A stretch of DNA of 64,000 bases from Paenibacillus sp. Root52. Its GTDB lineage: Bacteria; Bacillota; Bacilli; Paenibacillales; Paenibacillaceae. Positions 1 through 11,000 of the stretch are shown one piece after another; position 1 is the stretch's first letter; every line of letters begins with the position of its first letter. The notes under the pieces are model-generated. The model searched no databases, was not told where the DNA came from, and saw only the letters and a list, made by a program, of their open reading frames with translations. The stretch covers positions 558,001 to 622,000 of the forward strand of contig NZ_LMFO01000001.1 of NCBI RefSeq assembly GCF_001426865.1, written 5' to 3'. The position numbers and the translations under genes are program-made.

Positions 1-492
1 ATCAATTCCGACAAATGCACTCACTTCGTGTTCATATTTGTTTACATAATCCAGTCCATATATCCCTGCAATAGAGTGACCCATAAGGATATATCGATCA
101 ATTTGAAGTTGCTGTAGAGCTTCATGTATTTCATCTACAATGTTTTCTAGATTTCGTTCTTTTTTGGTTACATCACTTAATCCATAACCAAAAGGTTCAA
201 TGACAACAACTTTATAAAAAGGTGCTAACTCTTCAACTAGCGGCTTGAAATCCAAGGCCGGCGTTCCTGTTCCCAAACCTGGCAGCAGCACGACGGTTTC
301 TTCGCCCTCTCCTTGAATCAAGACATTCATATTTTTCCCATCTACTTCTACGTACTGACCATATGGCTGTATTCTCCCATCCTCTAACTTACTGCTAATC
401 TGATCAACAACAAAAACAATAACTAGAAAAATAACGATTAAGCTAACTAAAACTGCAGATATCTTAAGCAAAATTTGAAGTGGTCTTTTCAT
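1..492 (-). CDS. alpha/beta hydrolase, C-terminus beyond window
   Basis: This is the N-terminal 164 residues of an alpha/beta-fold hydrolase that runs off the left edge. I translated it from the sequence: it starts at the ATG whose complement is 490-492, preceded by AGGAGAAG. Residues about 8-28 form one hydrophobic helix (LLKISAVLVSLIVIFLVIVF), so the enzyme is probably membrane-anchored with its catalytic domain outside. After it come a strand and oxyanion-hole region (VVLLPGLGTGTPALDF) and the nucleophile elbow MGHSIAG, where Ser is the expected catalytic nucleophile. The catalytic Asp and His would lie beyond the edge. The fold is clear; the substrate cannot be read from the sequence. Confidence 0.8.
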   Translation of the reverse strand, partial: MKRPLQILLKISAVLVSLIVIFLVIVFVVDQISSKLEDGRIQPYGQYVEVDGKNMNVLIQGEGEETVVLLPGLGTGTPALDFKPLVEELAPFYKVVVIEPFGYGLSDVTKKERNLENIVDEIHEALQQLQIDRYILMGHSIAGIYGLDYVNKYEHEVSAFVGID

Positions 493-752
493 CTTGTATC
501 TTCTCCTGTCAGTTTTTCTGTAGTGGACATATCACACCGTTTAGTTAGCTTAAACGATGGAGGTGTACCACTCATGACGAAAATATGAACTGGATATGAA
601 CAAGTAAAAGAGTTACGCATGCACCTAAGTTTAGATTTCAATCCTTAAAACCAACTTGGTCGAGGACATCACATTTTACCTTCCGTTAACGAAAGAGAAT
701 ATAGATTGAGAAAATCAAGTCGTATACTGAGTTTCTTAACATTTCGCACAGG

Positions 753-1178
753 TTGATCGACTACATCTACGGAGGGAAGGGTGAGAAGATTCATGTCACA
801 CTATACCTTCTTGCAAAAGGTTCAGGAATTGCTCTCTTTTCCACATACAGGAGACATGCCGCTATGGCGAAAAATTCTGGTCAGCAACTGATTAAGCAGT
901 CATTGGAGACGGTGTTTCAATCGGTTCAGAACTTCTCGAAGTTTGTCCTTATTAATCAGGATACACAGAAGCTGCTGAGCAGAGATGCTGGAACTAGCAC
1001 CGATGTTACTGCGCTGAAGTCGATTTATAATACACTGGCCGCGATGCTGCTAACAGAACCTAATATTGATTCTGTGATTATCGAATCCTTAACAGGTGAA
1101 CTTTATTACACTTCCAACTTGACGGGGGTTATCCGGGAGAGTCTTGATATTTACCCTAAACAAGAGATCAAGCAGTGA
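753..1178 (+). pseudogene. remnant of YesM-type sensor histidine kinase, extracellular part
   Basis: The 141-residue reading frame resembles the segment just after the first membrane helix of YesM-type sensor kinases: a helix end (GSGIALFSTYRRHAAMA), then a long helix with QQLIKQSLETVFQSVQNFSK and the typical LINQDTQKLLS and NTLAAMLLTEPNIDSVII segments of the extracellular sensor domain. The second membrane helix, HAMP, His-kinase and ATPase parts are absent. It ends at a TGA at 1176-1178, after which the sequence matches a different family. I regard it as a fragment and not a working gene. Confidence 0.55.
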
Positions 1179-1421
1179 AAGCCTGGCGACCATTCAATTG
1201 AAACAGATCCCGATGTGCCGAGCTATCTCTATGATATGTTTGGGGGCATTGACTATCAGATTGATCTGTCCCAACCCCCAGGAAAGTGCATTGTTCATAT
1301 TATGTACCAAAACAGATCCCTTGCCGATACAGATCGGCTACAGCTTGCCGTCAACAATTATCGTTACAGCGACGAACCATATCTCCAGAGGTCGATAATA
1401 ACTGGTCTATTGTTGGTGTGA
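1179..1421 (+). pseudogene. remnant of 5'-nucleotidase / cyclic phosphodiesterase C-terminal domain
   Basis: Reading on in the same frame after the TGA at 1176, the translation contains FGGIDYQIDLSQPPGK, then a strand (IVHIMYQ) and LQLAVNNYRY. This is the signature of the C-terminal domain of the 5'-nucleotidase / 2',3'-cyclic-nucleotide phosphodiesterase family (Y.ID.SQP.G...VNNYR). The N-terminal metallophosphatase domain is not present. The fragment ends at a stop near 1421, a few bases before the TetR gene. Two unrelated gene fragments lying head to tail point to deletion between two former genes. Confidence 0.55.
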
Positions 1422-1428
1422 ATTCTTA

Positions 1429-2037
1429 CTAATAGATGTCGCCCACATACTGAAAAGAGTGAATATGTGTTCTTGTGAGTTCAATAACGTTTTGGATAAA
1501 TGTGTCGCGTGATTCACGATATCCGCTTAAGATCCAATTGTTTAATAGTCCAAAGAAACCGTATGCGGTATAGTACTTGAAATACTCCATGTTCACTGGG
1601 GAGTTGTTGATCGTTTCGAAGATAAATTGTTCCTCATAGATTTTAAGTATTGTTTGCGGAAATCCTGTATGTAGACCGGGTAACGTATCATCGTATTGAA
1701 TCAGTTCGAAGAACTCACGGTGTTCGTAAATATAGTCCACGATCTGAAAAGATTCGGCAGTAAGCTTGTTTGTCAGAACCTTTTGACCATGCCAATAGGG
1801 TTTGCCTACCGCACCTCGCAATCCTTCGAGTTCCATATTTAATAATTCTTCGCCGAGAATATATTTATCCTGATAGTGTAAATAAAATGTGCTGCGATTA
1901 TAACCCGCTTGCTCTACGATATCCTTCACCGACACAGCGTGGAAGCCTTTTTTCTTAATGAGCTGAATTAAGGCTGCTTTGAGGTGTTCTTTGGTACGAT
2001 TACGATGTTGAGATGTCACAATAAGTTCATCATTCAT
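1429..2037 (-). CDS. TetR/AcrR family transcriptional regulator
   Basis: This 202-residue protein has an N-terminal TetR-type helix-turn-helix: residues about 14-60 contain TKEHLKAALIQLIKKKGFHA, VSVKDIVEQAGYNRSTFYLHY and the following DKYILGEEL. The rest is an all-helical ligand and dimer domain resembling the TetR_C_7 type. It is divergent from the SDR dehydrogenase gene beginning at 2214, with 176 bp between them, which is the standard arrangement for a TetR repressor and its target. An imperfect palindrome at 2075-2097, just upstream of its own start, is a candidate operator. The inducer is unknown. Confidence 0.88.
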   Translation of the reverse strand: MNDELIVTSQHRNRTKEHLKAALIQLIKKKGFHAVSVKDIVEQAGYNRSTFYLHYQDKYILGEELLNMELEGLRGAVGKPYWHGQKVLTNKLTAESFQIVDYIYEHREFFELIQYDDTLPGLHTGFPQTILKIYEEQFIFETINNSPVNMEYFKYYTAYGFFGLLNNWILSGYRESRDTFIQNVIELTRTHIHSFQYVGDIY

Positions 2038-2074
2038 TCAATAAATCTCCTATAAAAATCGACATTGTTTAGAA

Positions 2075-2097
2075 AAGTGTCTATGAGGTAGACATTT
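2075..2097. promoter_or_regulatory. candidate TetR operator
   Basis: The arms AAGTGTCTA (2075-2083) and TAGACATTT (2089-2097) form an inverted repeat with a 5-bp centre and one mismatched position. It lies in the divergent region between the TetR gene and the SDR gene, where a TetR dimer site is expected. The assignment is by position and symmetry only. Confidence 0.45.
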
Positions 2098-2213
2098 GGT
2101 CTTATCTTAATGATTGGATTGTTACAATTTTAAGCATACAATTAGTTTTGTAAACATCATATAGCACTATTTATATAGGCGCTATTCAAAATATTATACT
2201 GGAGGAATTATTC

Positions 2214-2951
2214 ATGGGCAAACTTCAAGATAAAGTAGCAGTCATCACAGGAGGAGCATCTGGGATTGGCGCAGCGACAGCACGTCTATTCGTTTCTGAG
2301 GGAGCCAAAGTGGTCTTGGTGGACCTAAATGAAGAAAAAGGGAAAGCGTTCGAGCAGGAACTGAAAGCGCTTAAAGCAGATGCTCTCTTTATCAAGGCCA
2401 ACATCACCAGTGAGCAAGAGGTTGCTGAAATCTTCAAACAAACGGTCGAGGCTTTTGGCCGAGTGGATATCGTGTTCAACAATGCAGGGATCGGACGTGT
2501 GCATCCTTCACATGAACTGGATTATGCAGAATGGCGCAATACAGTCAACGTAGACTTGGACGGCGTATTCTTGGTTGCACGTGAATCCATTCGCGAAATG
2601 CTGAAAATTGGTGGAGGCACGATCGTTAACACGGCTTCCATGTACGGATGGGTTGGTTCACCTGGTTCTGCAGCGTACAATGCAGCCAAAGGCGGTGTCG
2701 TGAATTTGACTCGTTCGCTTGCGCTGGAATATGCAGAAAATAACATTCGGGTTAACTCATTATGCCCAGGATTTATCGATACACCGATTATTCCTGAAGA
2801 GAGCAAACAGGCTCTTTCTGCAGCAACACCAATGAAACGTCTTGGTCAAGCAGAAGAAATGGCAAAAGCTGTTCTGTTCCTGGCAAGTGACGATTCTTCC
2901 TATATGACAGGCAACAGTCTGATCGTAGACGGTGGATACACTGCTCAATAA
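2214..2951 (+). CDS. SDR family NAD(P)-dependent oxidoreductase
   Basis: This 245-residue classical short-chain dehydrogenase has the cofactor motif TGGASGIG (residues 12-19), an acidic end of strand 2 (VVLVDLNEEKG, favouring NAD), NNAG near residue 91, catalytic Ser in VNTASMYGW, and YNAAK with the catalytic Tyr and Lys. It ends in the usual MTGNSLIVDGGYTAQ. GGAGGAATTATTC precedes the ATG, so the start is firm. It is transcribed divergently from the TetR regulator and is probably its target. Substrate is not predictable; the glucose-dehydrogenase-like or cyclopentanol-dehydrogenase-like subgroup is possible. Confidence 0.9.
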   Translation: MGKLQDKVAVITGGASGIGAATARLFVSEGAKVVLVDLNEEKGKAFEQELKALKADALFIKANITSEQEVAEIFKQTVEAFGRVDIVFNNAGIGRVHPSHELDYAEWRNTVNVDLDGVFLVARESIREMLKIGGGTIVNTASMYGWVGSPGSAAYNAAKGGVVNLTRSLALEYAENNIRVNSLCPGFIDTPIIPEESKQALSAATPMKRLGQAEEMAKAVLFLASDDSSYMTGNSLIVDGGYTAQ

Positions 2952-3035
2952 GAGTTAAGGATGAATGAAAGTAGCTTAACATCGACATCCTAAAGAGGTA
3001 GTATCATTTCTCATTTCCAGAGGAGGAGATCTTTT

Positions 3036-3164
3036 ATGGCTCGCCAGAAGAAAAGGCAGGAAGCTGCTTGGAAGTCACGAAAGCAAGAACAGCACCCTCA
3101 TGGTAAAATCAGATCGCTCAAAGAAATATCAAGCGAGTATGATGAGAAACATACTACGGATTAA
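3036..3164 (+). CDS. small basic protein, unknown function
   Basis: A 42-residue reading frame begins MARQKKRQEAAWKSRKQEQ and ends EYDEKHTTD. A near-perfect ribosome site (AGAGGAGGAG, 3020-3029) lies six bases before the ATG, which is the main reason to call it. The N-terminal half is strongly basic and the C-terminal end acidic; there is no membrane segment. It lies 84 bp downstream of the SDR gene with no terminator between them, so it could be cotranscribed. I recognise no family. Confidence 0.55.
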   Translation: MARQKKRQEAAWKSRKQEQHPHGKIRSLKEISSEYDEKHTTD

Positions 3165-3273
3165 AGCGATGACTGTCGGCATGAACAGCCGGCGGTCATT
3201 TCGACTACTTATCTACCCTGTTAATTCAACATTGAATATTCAATAAGGGATCCCTTTTGAAATGATGTCATTA

Positions 3274-3303
3274 AAGCCGCTATTTAAGTAGCGGCTTTTT
3301 TTA
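3274..3303 (+). terminator. intrinsic terminator
   Basis: AAGCCGCTA and TAGCGGCTT form a nine-pair stem with a TTTAAG loop followed by seven T. It ends the SDR/small-protein transcript. The 3165-3583 stretch otherwise shows a weaker GC-rich hairpin (about 3170-3198) and no gene. The hairpin belongs to the set of look-alike terminators seen elsewhere in this window. Confidence 0.8.
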
Positions 3304-3583
3304 TGATGCTTCAGCCAATAGTAAATACTTTGATTAATACATATCCCACTAGATGAACCAAGGGGGCGGGAGAAATCTCCAATTTTTCTTATCTTGTTTG
3401 CTGCTTCCTAGAGGTGTGGAACGATTCGTCCAGATTCCTACTGGAGCAAACGAGGTCTTTTCCGAAAAGTAGTTGAAGTTGGATAGCCATATTGCAGTAG
3501 AACCAACGGCTAAGTTTTAGTATTCCAGGTTTCCGTGTACAATATTTCTATATGTTAACAAGCTAAGATGAGAGGATTTGAAT

Positions 3584-3919
3584 ATGATTAAACATCAAAT
3601 AATCAACTCTATTGAAGATATTGATACATGTTTACAACATCATTCTTTAGTTTTACTGTATGTTTCACAAGAAGAATGTTCTGTCTGTCACGCGATTCTC
3701 CCCAAATTAATGAAGCTTTTGACAAACTATCCTCATATTCAATTCATACAAGTGGATGCAAAGCAAGTTACAGAAGTTGTGGGACGTTTTTTAATTTTTT
3801 CAGTCCCGACATTAATCATGTTCTATGAGCAAAAAGAATTATTCCGAGAAGGTAGATTCGTACAGTTTGAATCTCTTGAGAATCGTGTAAAGCAAATCTA
3901 TAATTCTATAGCGTTTTGA
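3584..3919 (+). CDS. thioredoxin family protein
   Basis: This 112-residue protein has a thioredoxin fold: the active-site motif is Cys-Ser-Val-Cys in EECSVCHAI (around residue 34-38), followed by the cis-Pro loop FSVPTLIMFYEQKE near residue 72. The variant CSVC, with no Trp before it, is like YusE/YdfQ-type bacillar thioredoxin-like proteins and not like the housekeeping TrxA (WCGPC). There is no signal peptide, so it should act in the cytoplasm. I chose the ATG at 3584 because GAGAGG lies eight bases upstream. It stands alone between terminators and a convergent AraC gene. Confidence 0.85.
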   Translation: MIKHQIINSIEDIDTCLQHHSLVLLYVSQEECSVCHAILPKLMKLLTNYPHIQFIQVDAKQVTEVVGRFLIFSVPTLIMFYEQKELFREGRFVQFESLENRVKQIYNSIAF

Positions 3920-3975
3920 AGCTACGACATCGAACGTCTTAATTCTTGTGAGTCTTAAGCAAAAGCAGAGATGAC

Positions 3976-4848
3976 CTATTCATAGTAGATCGCTTCGTAA
4001 GGAAATGTTAACTTATTCAGCCGATACTCTTTGGGCGACATGGACATATATTGCCGAAAGACTTTGCCGAAATAGCTGGGGCTCTCGAAGCCGCATTGTT
4101 GACCGATTTGAGCAATCGGAAGTTCTGTTGTACGGAGAAGTCGGACGGCAACTTCAATCCGTCTGTCCTTGAGATAGGCTAGCGGTGATGTTTTCTCCGA
4201 TTTCTGAAATAATCTGCATAAGTAGTGTTTATTGATATCGCAGTGGCTCGCCAGTAGATCCAGCGTCAAGGGGGAAGCATAGTTTTCTCGAATGAACTTT
4301 TTGCATTTCTCGATTGTTGTTATGGATAGGACACCGATATCCCTCTCCGCATCCCGACTTGTCTGCACTAAGAGAAGCAACCACTGATAGACTTGCATGG
4401 ACAGGCGATACTTGTCGGTCACTTTCTCTTGATGAATCAAATGTATGATCTGCCACAATTCTTGAATTAAGGAAGAATCCGCGTTTCGCAAAATGACATG
4501 CCCCTCATTATCATGAATCATATCCCATATTCGATTGGCTTCATCTCCGCGAATGTTAATCCAAATAAATTCCCATGGTTCGTTATTTTCTTGCTTATAG
4601 TAATAGCAATGTTCTCCGCTAATTTTGACGAGTAGTGCGTGCCCCTTAGGTAAAGGAAGTGTTTGATTGTCAATATCCAGATAACCCTGGCCATTCAGGG
4701 TGTATTGAAAAACAACATGCCCCGGATCCGGTCTGTCATCACTTGGACAACGATATTCTTCACTTGAGACGATCTGCCATCCAATAGAGTCCAGTGTCAT
4801 GATTGATGTATCGTCATTACGAAAAGCATAAGAGACCGTATGATTCAT
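3976..4848 (-). CDS. AraC family transcriptional regulator
   Basis: A 290-residue AraC-type activator: an N-terminal cupin-like sugar-sensing domain (VVFQYTLNGQGYLDIDNQTLPLPKG around residues 45-65) and two C-terminal helix-turn-helix units (LDLLASHCDINKHYLCRLFQ and IAQIGQQCGFESPSYFGKVFRQY) in the last 100 residues. I chose the ATG at 4848 because GGGGTGAAGGT sits directly upstream; a start nine codons earlier lacks a site. It is divergent from the rhamnogalacturonan-degrading enzyme gene at 5048, so it is the likely activator of that gene in response to pectin fragments. Confidence 0.88.
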   Translation of the reverse strand: MNHTVSYAFRNDDTSIMTLDSIGWQIVSSEEYRCPSDDRPDPGHVVFQYTLNGQGYLDIDNQTLPLPKGHALLVKISGEHCYYYKQENNEPWEFIWINIRGDEANRIWDMIHDNEGHVILRNADSSLIQELWQIIHLIHQEKVTDKYRLSMQVYQWLLLLVQTSRDAERDIGVLSITTIEKCKKFIRENYASPLTLDLLASHCDINKHYLCRLFQKSEKTSPLAYLKDRRIEVAVRLLRTTELPIAQIGQQCGFESPSYFGKVFRQYMSMSPKEYRLNKLTFPYEAIYYE

Positions 4849-4937
4849 ACCTTCACCCCTACCTAAAAAAGTCAATTATGTTATATAATACGTCACATTT
4901 TTTAGATTGTCTGTCTTTTTTTAGACCTGTAAGATAA

Positions 4938-4952
4938 ATGTAAGCGGTAACA
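4938..4952 (+). promoter_or_regulatory. candidate CcpA cre site upstream of pectin enzyme
   Basis: ATGTAAGCGGTAACA matches the Gram-positive cre consensus WTGWAARCGYTTWCW at 13 of 15 positions. It lies 95 bp before the start of the pectin enzyme gene, in the region shared with the divergent AraC gene. Two T-rich copies ending in TTTAGA (4901-4906 and 4920-4925) just upstream could be part of an AraC site, but this is weak. Confidence 0.45.
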
Positions 4953-5047
4953 TACGAAAGGATGGTGACTGTAATTTTGTGTTCATTTGACAACAAGTAG
5001 GGCAGATTTCTTAAAATGAATTTTTGGATAAAGGAGGAGCTAATCCG

Positions 5048-8000
5048 ATGAACCGAAGAACTGTTTCCATCCAGAAATCGATGTTTGTATCTTTTCTAGC
5101 ATTCCTTATGGTAATTTCATTGGCTGTACCTCCCTCTCCGGCACGAGCAGAGACATCAGACATCAAGGCGGGTAGACAGGGGGAATATCTGAACCGTGGT
5201 CTGGTTGCGGTTCTCGTGGACAACGGTGTTTTTCTAAGCTGGAGGTATCTGAACAATGATCCTGATGAGATCGCTTTCAATATATATAAAAACGGAACGA
5301 AAGTAAACGCATCGCCTATAAGCGATGTGACGAACTATGTGGACACAAGTGGCTTCGACAGCTCCCAATATCAGATTTCCACGATCATTGCGGGCAAGGA
5401 GCAAATGGAGCCAGAGGTAGTATCGGTCTGGCATAACGATTATCTACCGATCCCGCTTGATAAACCGGCTGACGGCCGAACCAAAGATGGTGGAACTTAC
5501 TCCTACTATGCAGGCGATGCTTCCGTAGCGGACTTGGACGGGGACGGCGAATATGAGATCGTCTTCCTGTGGAGTCCAAGCAATTCCAAGGACAATTCGC
5601 AGGCAGGCTACACCGGCAATGTGTATATCGATGCGATCAAATTAGACGGCACGAAGCTGTGGAGGATTGACCTTGGGGTCAACATCCGCGCCGGAGCCCA
5701 TTATACGCAGTTAATGGTATACGATCTGGATGGCGACGGAAAAGCCGAAGTTGTTGTAAAGACTGCAGACGGCACGATAGACGGACAGGGTACGGTCATT
5801 GGCGACGGAACGAAAGATCACCGTAATGAAGGCGGATACATACTGACTGGCCCAGAATATCTCACGCTATTTAACGGTGAGACCGGAGCGGCCGTATCTA
5901 CCGTCGATTATGATCCTCCAAGAGGCAATGTCAGCGATTGGGGCGATGGCTACGGTAACCGTGTAGACCGTTTCCTTGGCGCTATTGCTTATCTGGATGG
6001 TACGAAGCCAAGTGTTGTAATGAGCAGGGGGTATTATACTCGCACTGTGCTTGTTGCTTATGATTATGTTGGCGGAGAACTCGTCAAGCGCTGGAGGTTT
6101 GACACCAACGAGGCAGGATCGCAATATCAGGCACAAGGCAACCATAATCTAAGTGTGCTGGATGCTGACAATGACGGCAAGGACGAGATCATGTTTGGCG
6201 CCTTAGCGATAGACGATGATGGCAGCTTGATGTATAGCACCGGACTCGGCCACGGCGACGCTATGCACGCGGGCAAGCTCGATCCAAACCGTGAAGGTCA
6301 CCAGGTCGTAAGTGTGCATGAGCATTCAAATGCTGCATACGGACTGGAGATGCGTGATGCTGCTACAGGTGAAATTCTCTGGGGAGAGAAAACAGGTTTT
6401 GACACAGGTCGTGGGATGTCCGCAGACATTGATCCGAATCATCCTGGATACGAGTCATGGGCAACGACGGTTACTAACGGACAAAGTGTGCCTGTAACCA
6501 GTACTTACTCGGCTGCCGGAGAGCCTATCTACACTGTTGAAGAGGGACCCAAAACCGCAAACTTTGCCATCTGGTGGGATGGAGATCTTCAGCGGGAGCT
6601 ATTTGACCATGAGTGGGATAACAGTTCAGCTAGAGGAATCCCACTCATTTACAAATGGGATTACGAAAATAAAAAACTCGACGAAATCTTCCGGGCAACC
6701 GGTACATTAACGAACAACCATACCAAAGGAAATCCTGCGCTTCAGGCGGACATTCTGGGGGACTGGCGTGAGGAAATTCTGCTGCGGAGTGAAGATAGTT
6801 CAGAATATCGTCTCTATACGACGACCATTCCTACAGACTATCGCATTCCTACACTGATGCAGGATCCTGTGTATCGACTGGGCGTAGCTTGGCAAAATGT
6901 AGCCTACAACCAGCCACCGCATACTGGTTTTTATCTTGGAGCAGAGTCAACTTCATTCCCTAAAGCTGATCTGACACTGACTCGCGGAGCGGAAATGCTG
7001 GATTCCGTATACCGTTTTGATTTTGGTACAGATACAGCAGCTGGAAGTACGGATATTCAAGATACGCCATACACACAAGAGACGGGATATGGATTTACGG
7101 ATACAAGCGGTGTTACCGTAGGGGTTAACGAGGTATCAGTCGCGGCAGGTACGACATTTGCCGTTGATCTGCCGAATGCGAACTATAAGGTAACACTGCG
7201 TTTGGGCAGCGATGCGCATGACTCTAACGTTGGAGTCAAATCTGAATTTGTTCAAAAGCTCGCTGTAACCAATGTAAAAGCAGGAGAGCCGCTGGAGTAT
7301 TCCTATGATATTGCCTTAGTGGATGGGCAACTTGATTTTCTCTTTACAGGTACAACCGTAGATATCCAAGACATCATTATTGAGAAATATCCGGAGAAAG
7401 AGGTCGGTACAGCAACGACGATCTATATGGCCGGTGATTCAACGATGCAATCTTACAGTGAAATGCAAGCTCCGCAAGAAGGATGGGGACAACAGTTCGG
7501 ACGTTATTTCTCTAATGGGGCAGTGATTGTGAACGATGCAATCGGTGGACGAAGCAGTAAATCGTTCATGGTAGACGGTCGTCTAGATACGATTCTGCAG
7601 CGCATTAAGCCAGGGGATTTCTTCTTCATTTCCTTTGGTCATAATGATGCTAGTGCAGGTATACCAGATCGGTATGCATCACCAGAGGACTATAAAATCT
7701 ATTTATCCCGTTATGTGAACGGTGCGAAACAGCGCGGAGCTACACCGGTACTGCTCACTCCGGTTGGACGCAGAGATTTTAATACGTTAACTCAGGAGTT
7801 TAACGTCAGCTTCCCGGCATATGTGCAAGCAGCCAAAGAAGTGGCGCAGGAGCTCAATGTGCCACTGATTGATCTCAGCAAATTAAGCATTGCGTACTTC
7901 AACAAAATTGGTAATACAGCTACGGAAAAAGTATTCCTATATGCTAATCCAGGGGAGTATCCGAAATACCCGAATGGGATCAACGATAACACCCATTTCA

Positions 8001-11000
8001 GCAGTTATGGTGCCCAGAGAATTGCTGGATTGGTTGCCGGCGCGGTGAAAGACATGGAGCTTAGCATTTCTCCCCTGGTCATTGACCCGGATACAGCTGA
8101 ACCCGAGCCAGAGCCGGAAATCCAGCTCTACGAAGAGGACTTTGAAGGCGCCGCAGCGGACTATCAGTATGCGATGGTGAACGCTACTGGTATTGCCGGT
8201 ACCATGGCGGGAACGGTAGTTGAACAGTCAGGAAATAAGGTACTGTCGGTCACAGGTTCTGGATCAGGACATCGGGCGAAAGTGTTCCGTTTGTTCGATG
8301 CCGTAAATGGCGATAAGGTAGACGTGAACTTTGACTGGCAATCCGGCAATGTGAGTGCCTATCCGTCTGAAGGTCACCTCACGGTTCAAGATTCGAACGA
8401 AAATGCTCTGTTCACACTGTTTACCAAAACCGGAAGCACGAAAATTCATTATTTTGTCGGTGCATATAACCCGGACTACGGCACAGGGGATACAGCCATA
8501 CCTGAAGGGGGAACGGCTACAGAGATCTCCAAGAACCAATGGGTCAATGTGGAAGCATCCGTTAATTTTGCCGAGAAAACATTGGATCTGACATTAACGA
8601 ATCAGGCGGATCCAACCGTCACACAGACGATCCAGGATATCCCTATGAGTTCTATCGCATATGCAGATAACGTCAGAGCTATTCGGTTCCTTGGTACGAG
8701 AAAAGGCGGTGGAGGTACGCTGAACTGGACTACTCAGATTGATAATGTGCGAATTGAAGGAACTCAGCTTGATTCAGAGGGCGGCGATCAGACAGCCTTG
8801 GTTGACCTGTACGATGAGGTCAAGGCACTTGATCTGTCAGCATATACAGAAGCTTCGAAAGCAGTAGTCAATCGGGCTTTGGCAGCTACGGAAGCTATCT
8901 TTAATACAGAAGCAACCCAAGCTCAAATTGATCATGCGTTTAACGTGTTAACGGTCGCCAAGGATTCGTTGACGACTGAACCGGGCGAAGAGATTAACAC
9001 GTACAAATTTGATTTTGGTTCTGGCAATGCTGCCGAAGGATACATCAAGGTAGATGCCAAAAGAGCGTACATTGAAGGCAATAAGTACGGCTTTGCTGAT
9101 ACTGCATTGACACAAGATGAGAACCGGGAGACCGGGGATGCGCTCAAGGAGGATTTTACTCGAGTAAACGGCACTTCTTTCCTGGTGGAAATGGACCCAG
9201 CTAATTACCGTGTAACGATGACCATAGGAGATGCGGAAGAATCGACCAGCGCGAATGTCGTGGTAGAGCAGATGACGAAACTGCCGCTCACAACCATTGC
9301 CAAGGGCGAGTTCAAAGAAGTAACCTATGATATTGCGCTCATCGATGGAATCTTTAACTTCAACTTCACTGGAAATGCACCGAAAATCAATGCGTTGACG
9401 CTGGAGCGTCTACCGGATAACAATGCAAGCGACAAACCTATTGTCTATCTGGCTAGTGATTCCACCGTGGCCAATTACGCGGAGAACTATCGTCCGCAAG
9501 CAGGCTGGGGCGAGACGTTGGGTCAATATTTTGATCAGAATGAAGTCAGCATTGATAACCGTGCAGTCGGGGGATTGAGTAGCAAAACCTTCCTGGTCGG
9601 TGGATACCTTAACGATATTCTACTCGACATCAATGAAGGCGATTATCTATTCATGCAGTGGTCACACAATGATTCCACGCCGTCCCGTCCAGAGCGTTAT
9701 CTTACGCCAGAGCAGTTTAAAGTGTATCTGAAAGAATACATTAACGGTGCTCTGCAAAGAGGGGCGATTCCGGTTCTGGTCACGCCAGTCAACCGTCGTG
9801 ATTTTACTGGAGAGGTGCTGAACAAGAGCTTCCCGGAATACGTACAGGCGATGAAGGAAACGGCACAGGAGACGGAAACGCTCATTATTGATCTGAACCA
9901 AGCTAGCTGGGAGTATTTCCAAGAGCTTGGCACAGAAGGAACGAAATCAATATTTATGTGGGTAGGCACAACGGAAGACAATACACATTTGCAGATGAAC
10001 GGTGCAATCAAAGTTTCTGAACTTGTAGCAGGTCTCGTGAAGGAATTGAATATTCCGCTGTCAGCTCACGTTAAATTGGAAGGAGAAAATCCAGATCAGA
10101 AAGCCCCGCATACCACGGTAACCGTGGAAGGGGAAGAACATGACGGGTGGTATACTTCTCCAGTACAAGTAACCTTTACAGCAAGTGACGAAGATTCCGA
10201 GGTCGAAGGAACTTATTATCAAATTAACGATGGCGAGACGGTGAGTGGCACACAGTTGACTCTAACTGAAGAAGGTACACACACGATCACTTACTGGAGC
10301 GTCGATGTAGACGGTAACAAGGAAAGTGAGCAGTCTTTGACCGTATCCATTGATCTCGTTCCTCCAACCATCGAAATTCATGGTCAAACGGAGTACACGA
10401 TTGATCAGCATGTGGAAATCGGTTATACAGCCTCTGACGCGGTATCCGGTGTGGCAGAACCGGAGGGTGTGCTTCTGGACACTCCAGCGTACACATTGGA
10501 ACCGGGCCTGAACCAGGTTACGGCAACCGTTTCCGATATAGCGGGTTGGGAACAGACAGTAGAATATAGCTTTGCGGTAATTGCTACTTTCGACAGCTTG
10601 ATTAATCTGACCAACTCCTTTGCTGATGAATCGAGCGATCCGAATGCAAGCGTTCTTGCTGATCAGCTTGTGAACACGTTACAACAAGCGCAACAGGCTG
10701 CAAATGATCGTGACGGGGCAAAAGCACGTCAACTGCTCGCATCCTATGGCAGTGACGTTCAAGCAGCTAGAGGAACCGTGTTTACGGATGAACAGGTGAA
10801 TGTACTGCTTAAGTGGGAGGAATGGCTCTACCAAGCAACACCACTAGCGAACGGTGCACCAGGGACACCGGTACTGTCGGACAATAACGGTTACGATACG
10901 GGACTCAAGGATGGAGACTACACTGTCACGATGAATTTGTGGTGGGGCAATAATGGCAATCAATTCAAGCTGTATGAGAATGGTGAGTTAATTAAGGAAG

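Noticed and set aside
9662..10011. Overlapping minus-strand frames in the pectin enzyme gene
   Set aside because: They are shadows of a gene with complete domain structure on the plus strand.
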